This document shows, in pieces, positions 16,391 to 25,318 of a stretch of 64,000 bases of DNA. Both the position numbers and the translations under genes were made by a program. Source of the DNA: Shimia aestuarii. GTDB lineage: Bacteria > Pseudomonadota > Alphaproteobacteria > Rhodobacterales > Rhodobacteraceae. The notes under the pieces are model-generated. The model made no database searches, was not told the origin of the DNA, and saw only the letters and a list, made by a program, of their open reading frames with translations. Every line of letters starts with the position of its first letter. Position 1 is the stretch's first letter. The stretch spans positions 1 through 64,000 of the forward strand of contig NZ_JAKVRD010000019.1 in NCBI RefSeq assembly GCF_022814865.1, given 5' to 3'.

Positions 16391-18388
16391 ATGGTCAAAC
16401 AACGGACAGCAATGGTCTTTTCGGACCCAGCAGTGACACATAGCGAAACCCTGCCGCAGGTTTTGCTCGCGCGAGCGACATCCACACCGACCAACCTCGC
16501 CGAACGGCACAAGCGCCTGGGCATCTGGCGTGAATTCACCTGGGCCGATGTTCTTGACAGGGTTCGCGCCCTGGCTCTCGGGTTGGAGAACCTGGGCTTG
16601 TCGGCTGGCGAATCCGTCATGATGATTGGCGAAAACGAACCCGAACATTTCTGGGCTGAATACGCCGTCCAGTCGTTAGGCGGCAAAGTCCTGTCTGTCT
16701 ATCCGGATCAAAACGCTGAAGAGATTCTGTATCTGGCCGAAGACTCGCAAACGCGGATTCTTCTGGCGCAGGATCAGGAGCAGGTCGATAAATGCATCGA
16801 GATTGCGGGCAAGTACTCGGGCGCCCTGGCGGTCGTTTACTGGGACGATTCCGGTCTGTGGGGCTATGATCATCCCCTGTTGCATTCGTTTGAAAGTGTG
16901 AGCGCGGCAGGGCGTCAGATCCACGCCAAGGAACCCGCCAGATTTGAAGAACACGTAAAACGTGGACGGGCGGACGATACCGCCTTGCTGTCCTATACCT
17001 CGGGTACCACGGGAAAACCCAAGGGCGTTGTCATCAGCCATCGCTACCTGTTCGACAATTGCTCGCGGGTGATGGGGGCAATCGAAATCGCGCCGGGCAC
17101 CGAATACCTGACCTACATTTCGCCGGCCTGGGTCACGGAACAGATTTTCGGCCTGTCGATCGGTTTGATCGCGCCCATGGTCGTCAATTTCCCCGAAGGC
17201 CCTGAAGACGTACTGACCAACATTCGCGAACTGGCGGTCGACGCACTGGTGTTCAGCCCGCGCCAGTGGGAAAATCTCGCCTCCATCGTTCAGGCCCGGA
17301 TGCTGGGGGCGGGCAAAATCCGCAATGCGATGTACAACTGGGGCATGAAGGTCGGCCACGACGTTTATGTGGAACGGCTGGAGGGGCGTAGCCCCAGCCT
17401 TGCCGCACGCCTGCAGCTTCCCTTTGCCGAAGCTCTGGTGCTGCATCACCTGCGCGACAATCTTGGCCTTGGTAAGGCCAAAAACGCAATGAGCGGCGGC
17501 GCCCTGATGGCACCTGACGTCTTTCGTATGTTCCACGCGATGGGGGTTAAGCTGCGCAACGTGTATGGCGCGACCGAAATCGGCCTTCTGACCGCGCATG
17601 TCGGCGAAAGCTATCAGCTGGAAACCAGCGGCAGCTGGATGCAAAGCAACACGAACTACGGCGAACCGCTGGAATACAGGGTCTCGGACGAAGGGGAGCT
17701 TCAGGTGCGTGGCGGATCGGGCTTCGGTGGCTATCACGGCAAGCCCGAAAAGACCGCAGAGGAATTGACCGAAGACGGTTGGTACAAGACCGGTGACGCG
17801 GTGTCGATGACCGACGACGGCGAGCTTTTGTTCTTTGACCGTGTCAAGGATATGCGCCGCCTGGCAAATGGGCACAGCTATCCGCCGCAATTCATCGAAA
17901 CGCGGTTGCGGTATAGCCCCTTCATCAAGGATCTCATGACCTTGGGCGACGAAACCCGGAGCTTCGTCAGCGCGCTTATCAATATCGATATGGAAGTTCT
18001 CGGGCGTTGGGCGGAAGAGAACAAGATCAGCTTTTCGACCTACACCGATCTCTCGCAGAAACCCGAAGTTCTGGACCTTATCAAAGGCGAAGTGGCGCGC
18101 ATCAATGCGCTCCTGCCCGAAGGCTCGCGCGTGGCACGTTTTGCGAATTTTCCCAAGGAACTCGACCCGGATGAAGGCGAGTTGACCCGCAGCCGAAAGC
18201 TTCGCCGGGCCTTTCTGGAGGAACGGTATGCCAAGCTCGTCGAGGCGATCTATGCTGGCGATGACGAGACAGATCTCGAAATCGCTGTGACCTATCAGGA
18301 CGGCCGTCAAGGCGTTCTCAAGACCACGGTTCGCGTGTCGGATGTTGAAAACGCATCGAAGGCTGCCAAGCGGCAGTCCAAATCTTAA
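16391..18388 (+). CDS. Long-chain-type AMP-forming acyl-CoA synthetase (module 1)
   Basis: A 665-residue ANL-superfamily ligase: N-terminal domain, phosphate loop LLSYTSGTTGKPKGVVISHR, YGATEIGLL, and the hinge GWYKTGDAVSMTDDGELLFFDR. It belongs to the long-chain/bubblegum-like group (about 600-660 residues). Being encoded between the ATPase and the permeases (4 and 15 bp gaps), it most likely activates the imported acid as it enters the cell. Substrate unknown. A very similar gene order, with another ligase at the same place, is repeated at 45882-54005. Confidence 0.87.
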   Translation: MVKQRTAMVFSDPAVTHSETLPQVLLARATSTPTNLAERHKRLGIWREFTWADVLDRVRALALGLENLGLSAGESVMMIGENEPEHFWAEYAVQSLGGKVLSVYPDQNAEEILYLAEDSQTRILLAQDQEQVDKCIEIAGKYSGALAVVYWDDSGLWGYDHPLLHSFESVSAAGRQIHAKEPARFEEHVKRGRADDTALLSYTSGTTGKPKGVVISHRYLFDNCSRVMGAIEIAPGTEYLTYISPAWVTEQIFGLSIGLIAPMVVNFPEGPEDVLTNIRELAVDALVFSPRQWENLASIVQARMLGAGKIRNAMYNWGMKVGHDVYVERLEGRSPSLAARLQLPFAEALVLHHLRDNLGLGKAKNAMSGGALMAPDVFRMFHAMGVKLRNVYGATEIGLLTAHVGESYQLETSGSWMQSNTNYGEPLEYRVSDEGELQVRGGSGFGGYHGKPEKTAEELTEDGWYKTGDAVSMTDDGELLFFDRVKDMRRLANGHSYPPQFIETRLRYSPFIKDLMTLGDETRSFVSALINIDMEVLGRWAEENKISFSTYTDLSQKPEVLDLIKGEVARINALLPEGSRVARFANFPKELDPDEGELTRSRKLRRAFLEERYAKLVEAIYAGDDETDLEIAVTYQDGRQGVLKTTVRVSDVENASKAAKRQSKS

Positions 18389-18403
18389 AGGAGGTCGGCG
18401 ACA

Positions 18404-19288
18404 ATGGTCTATTTCATCAATGACATCATTACCGGGGCTTTGATCGGCCTTCTGTATTCGCTGGTGGCCATGGGCTTTGTTGTGATTTACCGCGCCAGCA
18501 AGGTGTTCAACTTCGCGCAGGGCGAGCTTGTGATCATCGGCGGGTTCATCGTCTGGTTCACAACGATGCAAGCGGGGCTTAGCCTTTGGTTGTCGATACC
18601 CCTTTCGCTGGTTCTGGCCGGGCTGGTCGGGTACGCAATCGAACGGATTTTCCTGACAAAGCTGATCGGTGAATCGGTTTTCTCGATGGTCATGGTCACC
18701 GTCGGCCTTTTGATCCTGCTGCGCGGTTTGGTGCTGCTTGTGTTCGGTCCCGCGGTAAGACCCTTCCCGATCATTTTTCCGCTGAAACCCTTGTTCCTCG
18801 GCGATATGTTGATCCCGATGAACCTCCTGATAGGTGGGATCATCACCATTGTCGCGGCCGTCGGCCTGTCGTGGTTCTTCAACCGGACCCGGTCCGGCCT
18901 CCGTATGACCGCTGTGGCGGAGGACCACGTCGTAGCTTCCTCGATGGGCATTTCGGTGAAAGGCTCGATTGCCGTTGCCTGGGTTCTCGGGGCAATCCTG
19001 TCCACAATTGGTGCGATGATCTTTCTCAGCGGCAAATCGCTGACCTTCCTAGCCTCGGATATCGGGTTCGCGGCCCTGCCGGTGGCGCTCTTTGCCGGGC
19101 TGGAATCCATCGGCGGGCTTATCTTGGCAGGAATAATCATCGGCATCGCGCAGAGCTTGACCACCAACTACCTTGATCCGTTGATCGGTGGCTCGCTCGG
19201 CAGTGTCGTTCCATATATCATAATGCTTGCCATTCTGCTGATCCGGCCGACCGGCCTGTTCGGCTGGCGCACAATCGAACGGGTGTAA
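18404..19288 (+). CDS. ABC transporter permease, LivH type (module 1)
   Basis: A 294-residue, highly hydrophobic permease with about eight membrane segments and the LivH landmarks GALIGLLYSLVAMGFVVIYRAS near the start, followed by FNFAQGELVIIGGF. The cytoplasmic loop TRSGLRMTAVAEDHVVASSMGI is the coupling region for the ATPases. Start ATG follows AAAGGAGGTCGGCGACA. It pairs with the LivM-type permease directly downstream (3 bp gap) to form the membrane channel. Confidence 0.88.
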   Translation: MVYFINDIITGALIGLLYSLVAMGFVVIYRASKVFNFAQGELVIIGGFIVWFTTMQAGLSLWLSIPLSLVLAGLVGYAIERIFLTKLIGESVFSMVMVTVGLLILLRGLVLLVFGPAVRPFPIIFPLKPLFLGDMLIPMNLLIGGIITIVAAVGLSWFFNRTRSGLRMTAVAEDHVVASSMGISVKGSIAVAWVLGAILSTIGAMIFLSGKSLTFLASDIGFAALPVALFAGLESIGGLILAGIIIGIAQSLTTNYLDPLIGGSLGSVVPYIIMLAILLIRPTGLFGWRTIERV

Positions 19289-19291
19289 TCC

Positions 19292-20344
19292 ATGGATCCT
19301 TCTGGCGTATTCCCGACAAGCTATCGCAGTGACAGACGTTTGATCCGAACGCGCTGGCAGTTTCTGGCCCTCGTCGTATTCATGGCTCTACTGCTGTTGG
19401 CGCCTTACCTGGTGAGCAGCCGTATCATCGCTATCCTGAATATGATGATGATCAGCGCCGTCATCGCCGTCGGGCTTCAGATCTGCACCGGCTATGCGGG
19501 CCAGATCAACCTGGGTCAGGCGGCGTTCATGGGGGTCGGCGCCTATACGGCCTCGATACTGGCCTCGAAGACCGGCCTTACGTTTCTGCTGACCATTCCT
19601 CTGGCCGGGCTCTCGGCTGCGCTGTTCGGCTTTCTCTTTGGCTTGACCGCGGCGCGGATCAAGGGGTTCTATCTGGCACTGACCACGATTGCAGCTCAGT
19701 TCCTGTTCCACTTTGCCGTATTGAACCTGCCGTCAACCTGGCTGGGTGGATCGAACGGTATCACCGTGCCCCCGGCCGAGCTTTTCGGGCTGCGATTTGT
19801 CAGCGAATCTTCGCAGTTCTATCTGAATTTCGCCGTGACCGCGATCATGGTGGCGGGCGCGTTCGGGATCGTTCGGTCACGCTTCGGCCGTGCCTTCGTG
19901 GCGGTCAGGGATGATGACGTGGCCGCGGGTATAATGGGGATCAATGTCGCGGCCACAAAGGCAAATGCCTTCCTGATCGGCGCTTTCTATGCGGGCGTCG
20001 GCGGGGCGCTTTGGGCCTATCTGATCCGCTTCGTGGGGGTAGACCAGTTCACCCTGTTTCACTCGATCTTCTTCGTCGCGATGATCATCGTCGGCGGGAT
20101 GGGTTCAATCGTGGGGGCCCTGATCGGCGTCTTCATTATCCGCATCATCCAGGAAATTATCGCGACGGTCGGCCCCAATATCGCCGACTCGGTATCATTC
20201 CTTGGCGGTGACATCGTGTTCGCTGGCATGAATGTCGTTCTTGGCGGCGTGATCGCATTGTTTATGATCCTCGAACCCAAGGGGCTGATGCACCGCTGGA
20301 ACATCCTGAAGTCGTCATACCGTATCTGGCCGTTTCCTTACTGA
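19292..20344 (+). CDS. ABC transporter permease, LivM type (module 1)
   Basis: A 350-residue permease. The LivM family motif GYAGQINLGQAAFMGVGAY and the coupling-loop sequence SRFGRAFVAVRDDDVAAGIMG are clear, with eight to ten predicted membrane helices and a short cytoplasmic N-terminus. Together with the LivH-type protein it forms the inner-membrane translocator for the acid bound by the periplasmic protein encoded next. Confidence 0.88.
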   Translation: MDPSGVFPTSYRSDRRLIRTRWQFLALVVFMALLLLAPYLVSSRIIAILNMMMISAVIAVGLQICTGYAGQINLGQAAFMGVGAYTASILASKTGLTFLLTIPLAGLSAALFGFLFGLTAARIKGFYLALTTIAAQFLFHFAVLNLPSTWLGGSNGITVPPAELFGLRFVSESSQFYLNFAVTAIMVAGAFGIVRSRFGRAFVAVRDDDVAAGIMGINVAATKANAFLIGAFYAGVGGALWAYLIRFVGVDQFTLFHSIFFVAMIIVGGMGSIVGALIGVFIIRIIQEIIATVGPNIADSVSFLGGDIVFAGMNVVLGGVIALFMILEPKGLMHRWNILKSSYRIWPFPY

Positions 20345-20378
20345 GAAATAGAGCGGCTCTAAACCTGGGAGGAAGAAT

Positions 20379-21617
20379 ATGACTTACCAATCGAATCGAG
20401 GTCTTCGCGGCTTACTGGCAGCGGCTGCCTTGGCGGCCGCGGCGACCATGCCTTTGAAGGCGCAGGCCGAAGAGACCTATAATCTCGCCCTGCTGTCGGA
20501 CTTTTCCGGCCCTTATGCTGACATCATGCCCATCCTGGCAGGCGGACGCGAAGCTGTGTTCACCTGGTGGAATGAAACCCGCGGCAAGGAACTTGGCGTC
20601 ACGCTGAACTACAAAAACTACGAAACCCGCTATGACGCGGCACAGGTGGCAAGTCTCTGGCCCGGGATCAAATCGGAACTGGACCCGATTGCGGTTGTCG
20701 GCCTCGGCGGGCCTGACGTCGCGGCCCTTTCCGAACGCCTGCCGGAAGACAAAATCCCGATGTTCATGGCCACAGCGGCCTACGGTTTTGCCTGGCAACC
20801 GGATGCCTGGATTTTCAACCCACGCCCGACCTATTCGCACGAAAGTGTCGGCTTTCTGAACTGGATGCGTGAACAGCGCGGAGGAGACGAACCGCTCAAG
20901 GTTGCGATCCTCGCCTCCGAAGCATCGCCTGCCTATGTCGACATGGCAAAGGGCCTTGAACTCTATGCCGAAGAGCACCCCGAGGAGATCGACCTCGTCG
21001 AGGTCATCTATACCGAAGTTCAACCCACCGATCTGACGGGGCAAATGCGCCGCGTTGTACGAGCCGGGGCCGAGGCGCTGGTAATCCAAACTAACACCTC
21101 TATCGTGATTGCCGCGAAACGTGGGCTGCAGGCCAACGGGGCGAACATCCCGATCATGATGAGTTCGCATAACGGGCTTCCAGCCTCGGGTGGCGCGCTT
21201 GGCGGGCTTGAGCAAATGGAGGGGGACTTTGAAGCCTACGGCATGGCGATTGCGGCCGATGAGGACACTCCCGCGCGACAATTCTACGAGACATTGGTTG
21301 CCGATTACGGACTCGAAGCACATTGGAACGTCGTGACCGCAATGGGCGTATCTCAGGGTCTCTATACCGTGACCGTGATCGATCACGCGATCGAGGCGAA
21401 CGGCGCCGAGGGCCTGACCGGAGAGATGGTACGTGAGGCGCTTTTTGCCAAACCGATCACCACCGAAGAAACCCATGGGTTCCTGCCGACCTTGTCCTTT
21501 ACGCCAGAAGCACCGTTCCCATTGGAAGGCCTCAAAGTGAATGTGGGCACCGTCAAAGATGGGAAAATCACCATCGCGGCAACGGGTGTCGACGTTCCGC
21601 AAGTTGAGAAATGGTGA
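20379..21617 (+). CDS. Periplasmic substrate-binding protein of the ABC importer (module 1)
   Basis: A 412-residue LivK/type I periplasmic binding protein. The first about 29 residues form a signal peptide (basic start, Ala-rich hydrophobic core, cleavage near KAQA-EE). The mature protein begins YNLALLSDFSGPYAD, the usual first strand and ligand loop of Leu/Ile/Val-type binding proteins. It delivers the ligand to the LivHM permeases. Its sequence is clearly different from the two binding proteins of module 2, so the two importers may prefer different ligands. A hairpin follows the stop (21626-21647). Confidence 0.87.
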   Translation: MTYQSNRGLRGLLAAAALAAAATMPLKAQAEETYNLALLSDFSGPYADIMPILAGGREAVFTWWNETRGKELGVTLNYKNYETRYDAAQVASLWPGIKSELDPIAVVGLGGPDVAALSERLPEDKIPMFMATAAYGFAWQPDAWIFNPRPTYSHESVGFLNWMREQRGGDEPLKVAILASEASPAYVDMAKGLELYAEEHPEEIDLVEVIYTEVQPTDLTGQMRRVVRAGAEALVIQTNTSIVIAAKRGLQANGANIPIMMSSHNGLPASGGALGGLEQMEGDFEAYGMAIAADEDTPARQFYETLVADYGLEAHWNVVTAMGVSQGLYTVTVIDHAIEANGAEGLTGEMVREALFAKPITTEETHGFLPTLSFTPEAPFPLEGLKVNVGTVKDGKITIAATGVDVPQVEKW

Positions 21618-21625
21618 ATTAATCC

Positions 21626-21647
21626 GGGCGCCGCAGTCGCGGCGCCC
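21626..21647 (+). terminator. Strong hairpin after the binding-protein gene
   Basis: GGGCGCCGC-AGTC-GCGGCGCCC forms a perfect 9-bp GC stem with a 4-base loop between the binding-protein gene and the second ATPase gene. No T run follows, so it is more likely to protect the upstream mRNA or cause partial termination, which would give more binding protein than ATPase, than to stop transcription fully. Confidence 0.6.
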
Positions 21648-21672
21648 GTTCTGATCCTTAGCCCCGGGCAAT

Positions 21673-22470
21673 ATGACCATGCTGGAACTCAACAACGTAG
21701 AGGTGACATATTCCGACGTCATCCTGGCGCTCAAAGGCGTGTCCATGACAGTCCGTGCGGGACAATGTGTTGCTCTGCTCGGTGGCAATGGCGCAGGAAA
21801 AAGCACGACGCTTAAAGCCATCTCGGGAACGCTCAAATCCGAGGATGGAACCGTTTCGGCGGGGTCCATCGTTCTGGACGGAACTCCCATTCAGAACATG
21901 GAAGCCTCGGAAGTCGTGAAGAACGGTCTCATCCATGTGATGGAAGGGCGGCGCGTTTTGCGGCATCTGACGTCAGAGCAAAACCTGATCGTCGGCGGGC
22001 ACATGGTGCCCAACTCCGCCGAGCTGAAAAAGCGCCTGGACCATGTTTACACCTTGATGCCCCGGCTTGCGGACCTGCGCAACCGCACCTCTGGCTTCAT
22101 GTCTGGTGGCGAACAACAACTGCTGCTGATCGGCCGGGCCATGATGGCCAGCCCCAAGATCATCGCGATCGACGAACCGTCGTTGGGATTGGCCCCGATG
22201 ATGATCCGGGATGTTTATGAAGTGCTCAAGCAGCTCAAGTCAGAAGGCACGACCTTCTTCCTGGTCGAACAAAACAGCGCTGCGGCGCTATCGATCGCCG
22301 ACTATGCCTATGTGATGGAGAACGGCCGGATCGTGATGGACGGCCCTGCCGACAAGCTTGCTGACAACGAGGACATCAAGGAATTCTATCTCGGCGTCAC
22401 CGCATCGGGCGAGCGCAAAAGCTATCGAGATATCAAACACTATCGCCGCCGGAAGAGATGGCTGGGATAG
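21673..22470 (+). CDS. ABC transporter ATP-binding protein, LivF type (module 1)
   Basis: A 265-residue ABC ATPase with Walker A GGNGAGKS, signature FMSGGEQQLLLIGRAM and Walker B IIAIDEPSLGL, the LivF pattern. The C-terminus has an extension ending IKHYRRRKRWLG; the LivF-type protein of module 2 has nearly the same tail (VKHYSRRKRWLS). This basic tail is not part of the standard ATPase fold and may mark this ligase-linked transporter group. ATG at 21673; a second in-frame ATG lies 6 bases on. Confidence 0.87.
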   Translation: MTMLELNNVEVTYSDVILALKGVSMTVRAGQCVALLGGNGAGKSTTLKAISGTLKSEDGTVSAGSIVLDGTPIQNMEASEVVKNGLIHVMEGRRVLRHLTSEQNLIVGGHMVPNSAELKKRLDHVYTLMPRLADLRNRTSGFMSGGEQQLLLIGRAMMASPKIIAIDEPSLGLAPMMIRDVYEVLKQLKSEGTTFFLVEQNSAAALSIADYAYVMENGRIVMDGPADKLADNEDIKEFYLGVTASGERKSYRDIKHYRRRKRWLG

Positions 22471-22482
22471 AAAGGAACGAAG

Positions 22483-23271
22483 ATGAGTAACCTGCTTTCC
22501 ATCAAAGGTCGTACCGCATTTGTAACCGGAGCGGGGCAAGGCGTTGGTCGGCAAGCCGCGCTTTATCTGGCGGAACACGGAGCCGGTGCCATCGTTGTCA
22601 ACGATTTTCACGCCGAACGGGCCGAAAGCGTTGCCGCGGAAGTGGAGGCAGCGGGTGCAAAGGCTCTGCCGCTCGCCTTCGACGTCTCGGATTTCGACGC
22701 GGTTGGCGCGGCGTTTGCCGAAACGCAGACCACATTTGGCGGCGTGGATATTCTGGTCAACAATGCGGGCAACGCCGGGCCGACATCGCGGCTCGACGAT
22801 CTGGTCCCTTTTTGGGAATCCGATCCCGACGAATGGCGCCGCTGGATGGCCACCAATTTCGATGGGGTGCTGAACTGCACCCGTCACGCCATGCCGTTGA
22901 TGGTTAACAGTGGCTATGGGCGCATTGTGACCGTCATTTCCGACGCCGGCCGTGTCGGTGAACCGCATCTGGCGGTTTATTCCGGGGCCAAGGCCGGTGC
23001 GGCCGGCTTCATGCGGGCAATTGCAAAGGCCGGCGGCCGGTTCGGGATCACCGCGAATTGCGTCGCCTTGGGGGGCACAAGAACTCCGGCTGTCGCCGAC
23101 CTGATCCCGGATGCAGAGACCGAGAAGCGGGCATTGTCGCAGTACGTGATCCGCCGTCTGGGCGAGCCGGAAGACCCCGCCGGAATGATCCTGTTCCTCT
23201 GCTCGGATGCTGCCAGCTGGATCACCGGTCAAACCTATCCGGTGAATGGCGGGTATTCTTTTGCCTGCTAG
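22483..23271 (+). CDS. Short-chain dehydrogenase/reductase (SDR)
   Basis: A 262-residue classical SDR: GAGQGVGRQA cofactor loop, NNAGNAGP, catalytic Ser in VISDAG and YSGAKAG, and a C-terminal ASWITGQTYPVNGGYSF segment. It is probably an NAD(P)-dependent 3-hydroxyacyl-CoA or alcohol dehydrogenase of the pathway; the substrate cannot be told. Twelve bp separate it from the LivF-type gene, so it closes the transporter operon. Confidence 0.83.
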   Translation: MSNLLSIKGRTAFVTGAGQGVGRQAALYLAEHGAGAIVVNDFHAERAESVAAEVEAAGAKALPLAFDVSDFDAVGAAFAETQTTFGGVDILVNNAGNAGPTSRLDDLVPFWESDPDEWRRWMATNFDGVLNCTRHAMPLMVNSGYGRIVTVISDAGRVGEPHLAVYSGAKAGAAGFMRAIAKAGGRFGITANCVALGGTRTPAVADLIPDAETEKRALSQYVIRRLGEPEDPAGMILFLCSDAASWITGQTYPVNGGYSFAC

Positions 23272-23296
23272 AGCCGCCATCGGACGGCTGCCGCCT

Positions 23297-24400
23297 CTAG
23301 TTGGAGCTGTCCGAAAAAACGCTGTCATTATCTGCCCCGAGCTCGGGGGGCAGATCCGGTATCGCGGTTTCGAAACCATCGAATTTCAACGGCTGGACAA
23401 TAAAAGTCTCGGCCTTGCCGCCGTCATGCGTAATCTTGCGCAGCAGCTGGCGCGCACGCACATGGGGGTCGTCCAACGTTTCGACCAGGGAATTGACCGG
23501 ACCCCATGGCACCCCCGCCTTATCCAGAAGGTCGCCCCATTCGGCGCGCGTCTTGTTGACCAAAATCGCCGCGATTTCTTCGCGCAGCGCGGCCTTGCCG
23601 GCGACACGGTCGCGGCCTGTCAACGGCGCAAGATCCGCCCTGTTGATCACATCGCAGAACGGTTTCCAGAACCAGTCCTCATGCGCGATGGACAAGGTCA
23701 AGAGCTTGCCGTCTTTGCAGGTGAACACGCCATAGCCCGGCTCGGCGATAAATTCGCCCAGCGGTGTTCCATTGGCGGCGGGAACGAGGAATGCGGTCAA
23801 CATCGAAACCACCGCATCCGACATGGACACGTCCACGTAACGCCCCTGCCCTGTGCGCTGGCTCGACACCACCGCCGACAGGATTGCGATCGCCGCGAAC
23901 AACGCCGCGCCAACATCCGCAAGGGGGATCGGCGGCACAGGGCCGGGCTGCTTTGCATCGGCCTGATCGGCCAGCAAACCGCCAACCCCTTCATAGCTCA
24001 GGTCATGGCCAGCCCTGTCACGATAGGGGCCGTCCTGCCCGTAACCCGAAATCGATACATAAACCAGCCGCGAGTTGACACGACGCATGTCCTCGAAACC
24101 GGCACCCAAGGCCGCAAGCTTGCCAGGGCGGAACCCTTCGACGATGACATCCGATTCCTTGGCCAGTTCGCGAAACCGTGCCAGCCCCTCGGCCGATTTC
24201 AGATCCAACGCAACGCTGCGCTTGCCTCGGTTCAGTGCCCGGAACAAGGGCGGAAATTGCCGGGCCGGATCGCCGACACCCGGTCGTTCGATCATGATCA
24301 CCTCGGCTCCCATGTCGGACAACAGCATTGTGGCATAGGGACCGGGAAACTGTTCGGCAAGGCTGAGAATTTTCAGGCCGGCCAGGGGTGTAGTGCTCAT
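23297..24400 (-). CDS. Class III (CaiB/BaiF) acyl-CoA transferase
   Basis: A 367-residue family III CoA-transferase (or alpha-methylacyl-CoA racemase relative). The N-terminal ILSLAEQFPGPYATMLLSD, the Asp-containing NRGKRSVALDLKS loop and GYGQDGPYRDRAGHDLSYEG are typical; the catalytic Asp of the family lies in the GHDLSYEG region. It would move CoA between carboxylic acids, or invert a 2-methyl branch. The ATG at 24398-24400 has GGAG upstream; longer in-frame starts (TTG at 24472) lack support. Convergent with the SDR gene and divergent from the hydratase gene. Confidence 0.83.
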   Translation of the reverse strand: MSTTPLAGLKILSLAEQFPGPYATMLLSDMGAEVIMIERPGVGDPARQFPPLFRALNRGKRSVALDLKSAEGLARFRELAKESDVIVEGFRPGKLAALGAGFEDMRRVNSRLVYVSISGYGQDGPYRDRAGHDLSYEGVGGLLADQADAKQPGPVPPIPLADVGAALFAAIAILSAVVSSQRTGQGRYVDVSMSDAVVSMLTAFLVPAANGTPLGEFIAEPGYGVFTCKDGKLLTLSIAHEDWFWKPFCDVINRADLAPLTGRDRVAGKAALREEIAAILVNKTRAEWGDLLDKAGVPWGPVNSLVETLDDPHVRARQLLRKITHDGGKAETFIVQPLKFDGFETAIPDLPPELGADNDSVFSDSSN

Positions 24401-24513
24401 ATCAATCTCCAGCTCTTTTGTTTTCCACGTGCGGGTCCGCCCGAGTGCAGCGCAAATCGCCGCAAAAGACAAGGCGAAAAACCAATAATATGTATAATTA
24501 TCAGGAGCTTAGC
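24401..24513. promoter_or_regulatory. Divergent intergenic region without the island operator
   Basis: This 113-bp gap separates the CoA-transferase (-) from the hydratase operon (+). It contains an AT-rich stretch ATAATATGTATAATTAT that could hold a -10 box for the + operon, but I see no TCTAACA/TGTTAGA half-site. This pair of units may therefore be outside the regulon seen elsewhere in the window. Confidence 0.4.
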
Positions 24514-25302
24514 ATGAGTGAAGCAAAGCAGACGCTATTCGTTGAGCGGGTCGAAAAAACTGAATGGATTACCTTCCAGCGCACCGAACAGCTCAACGCA
24601 ATGTCAACGCAGATGCTGCGCGAGATGGCGGCAGCACTGGAATCGGCGCTGGCCGACGATGGGGTGCGTACAATTGTCCTGACCGGCTCTGGCCGGGCAT
24701 TCTGCGCCGGTGCCGATCTGAAAGAAGTTGCTGGCGCCAAACATGCACCAGGCGAGCCGGATCTTCTGGATCTTGTCGATCACACGTTTGGGCTGATGCG
24801 ACATGGCCCGAAACCGGTGATCGCCGCAGTGAACGGGCTGGCGATGGCGGGCGGTTTGGAAATGGTGATGGCCTGCGATCTGGTCTTTGCCGCCGAAAGC
24901 GCGCAACTGGGCGACGCACATTCCAACTTTGGCGTCTTTCCCGGGGCCGGCGGTGCGGCGATCCTGCCGCGTAGGATTGGCCTGAACCGCGCGAAATACC
25001 TGCTGTTCTCGGGCGAGAACGTTTCGGCACGGGACATGATGGACTGGGGACTGGTGAACAAGGTCGTCGCGGACGAAGACCTGCGACAAGCGGTGCAGGT
25101 CTTTACCGACAGGCTGGCAGAAAAAAGCCCGGCGGTCTTACGCCGCATGAAGACGGTTGCCAATCGGTCGCTGGACGTGGACGAAACCGCCGCGCTTTCC
25201 GAAGAGATGCTGAACCTGCGCGCGCACATGCGATCCTGGGACATGCACGAGGGTCTGTCGGCGTTCAATGAAAAACGAAAACCGCAGTTTCGCGGATACT
25301 AG
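24514..25302 (+). CDS. Enoyl-CoA hydratase/isomerase (crotonase family)
   Basis: A 262-residue crotonase. GRAFCAGADLKEVAG forms the oxyanion hole and AGGLEMVMACDLVFAAESAQ contains the first catalytic Glu; the second Glu position reads GDAHSNFG (His), as in the protein at 3703. A hydratase, isomerase or lyase role is possible. The ATG at 24514 is chosen because CAGGAG lies 8 bases upstream; an earlier in-frame ATG at 24490 lacks one. First gene of a + strand operon with the thiolase and an acyl-CoA dehydrogenase. Confidence 0.83.
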   Translation: MSEAKQTLFVERVEKTEWITFQRTEQLNAMSTQMLREMAAALESALADDGVRTIVLTGSGRAFCAGADLKEVAGAKHAPGEPDLLDLVDHTFGLMRHGPKPVIAAVNGLAMAGGLEMVMACDLVFAAESAQLGDAHSNFGVFPGAGGAAILPRRIGLNRAKYLLFSGENVSARDMMDWGLVNKVVADEDLRQAVQVFTDRLAEKSPAVLRRMKTVANRSLDVDETAALSEEMLNLRAHMRSWDMHEGLSAFNEKRKPQFRGY

Positions 25303-25318
25303 GTCAGGAGGACAAACG

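Noticed and set aside
16676-18928. Long antisense reading frame of 750 codons opposite the acyl-CoA synthetase and permease
   Set aside because: High GC content keeps the opposite strand open; the frame has no family features, no ribosome site and covers two clear genes.
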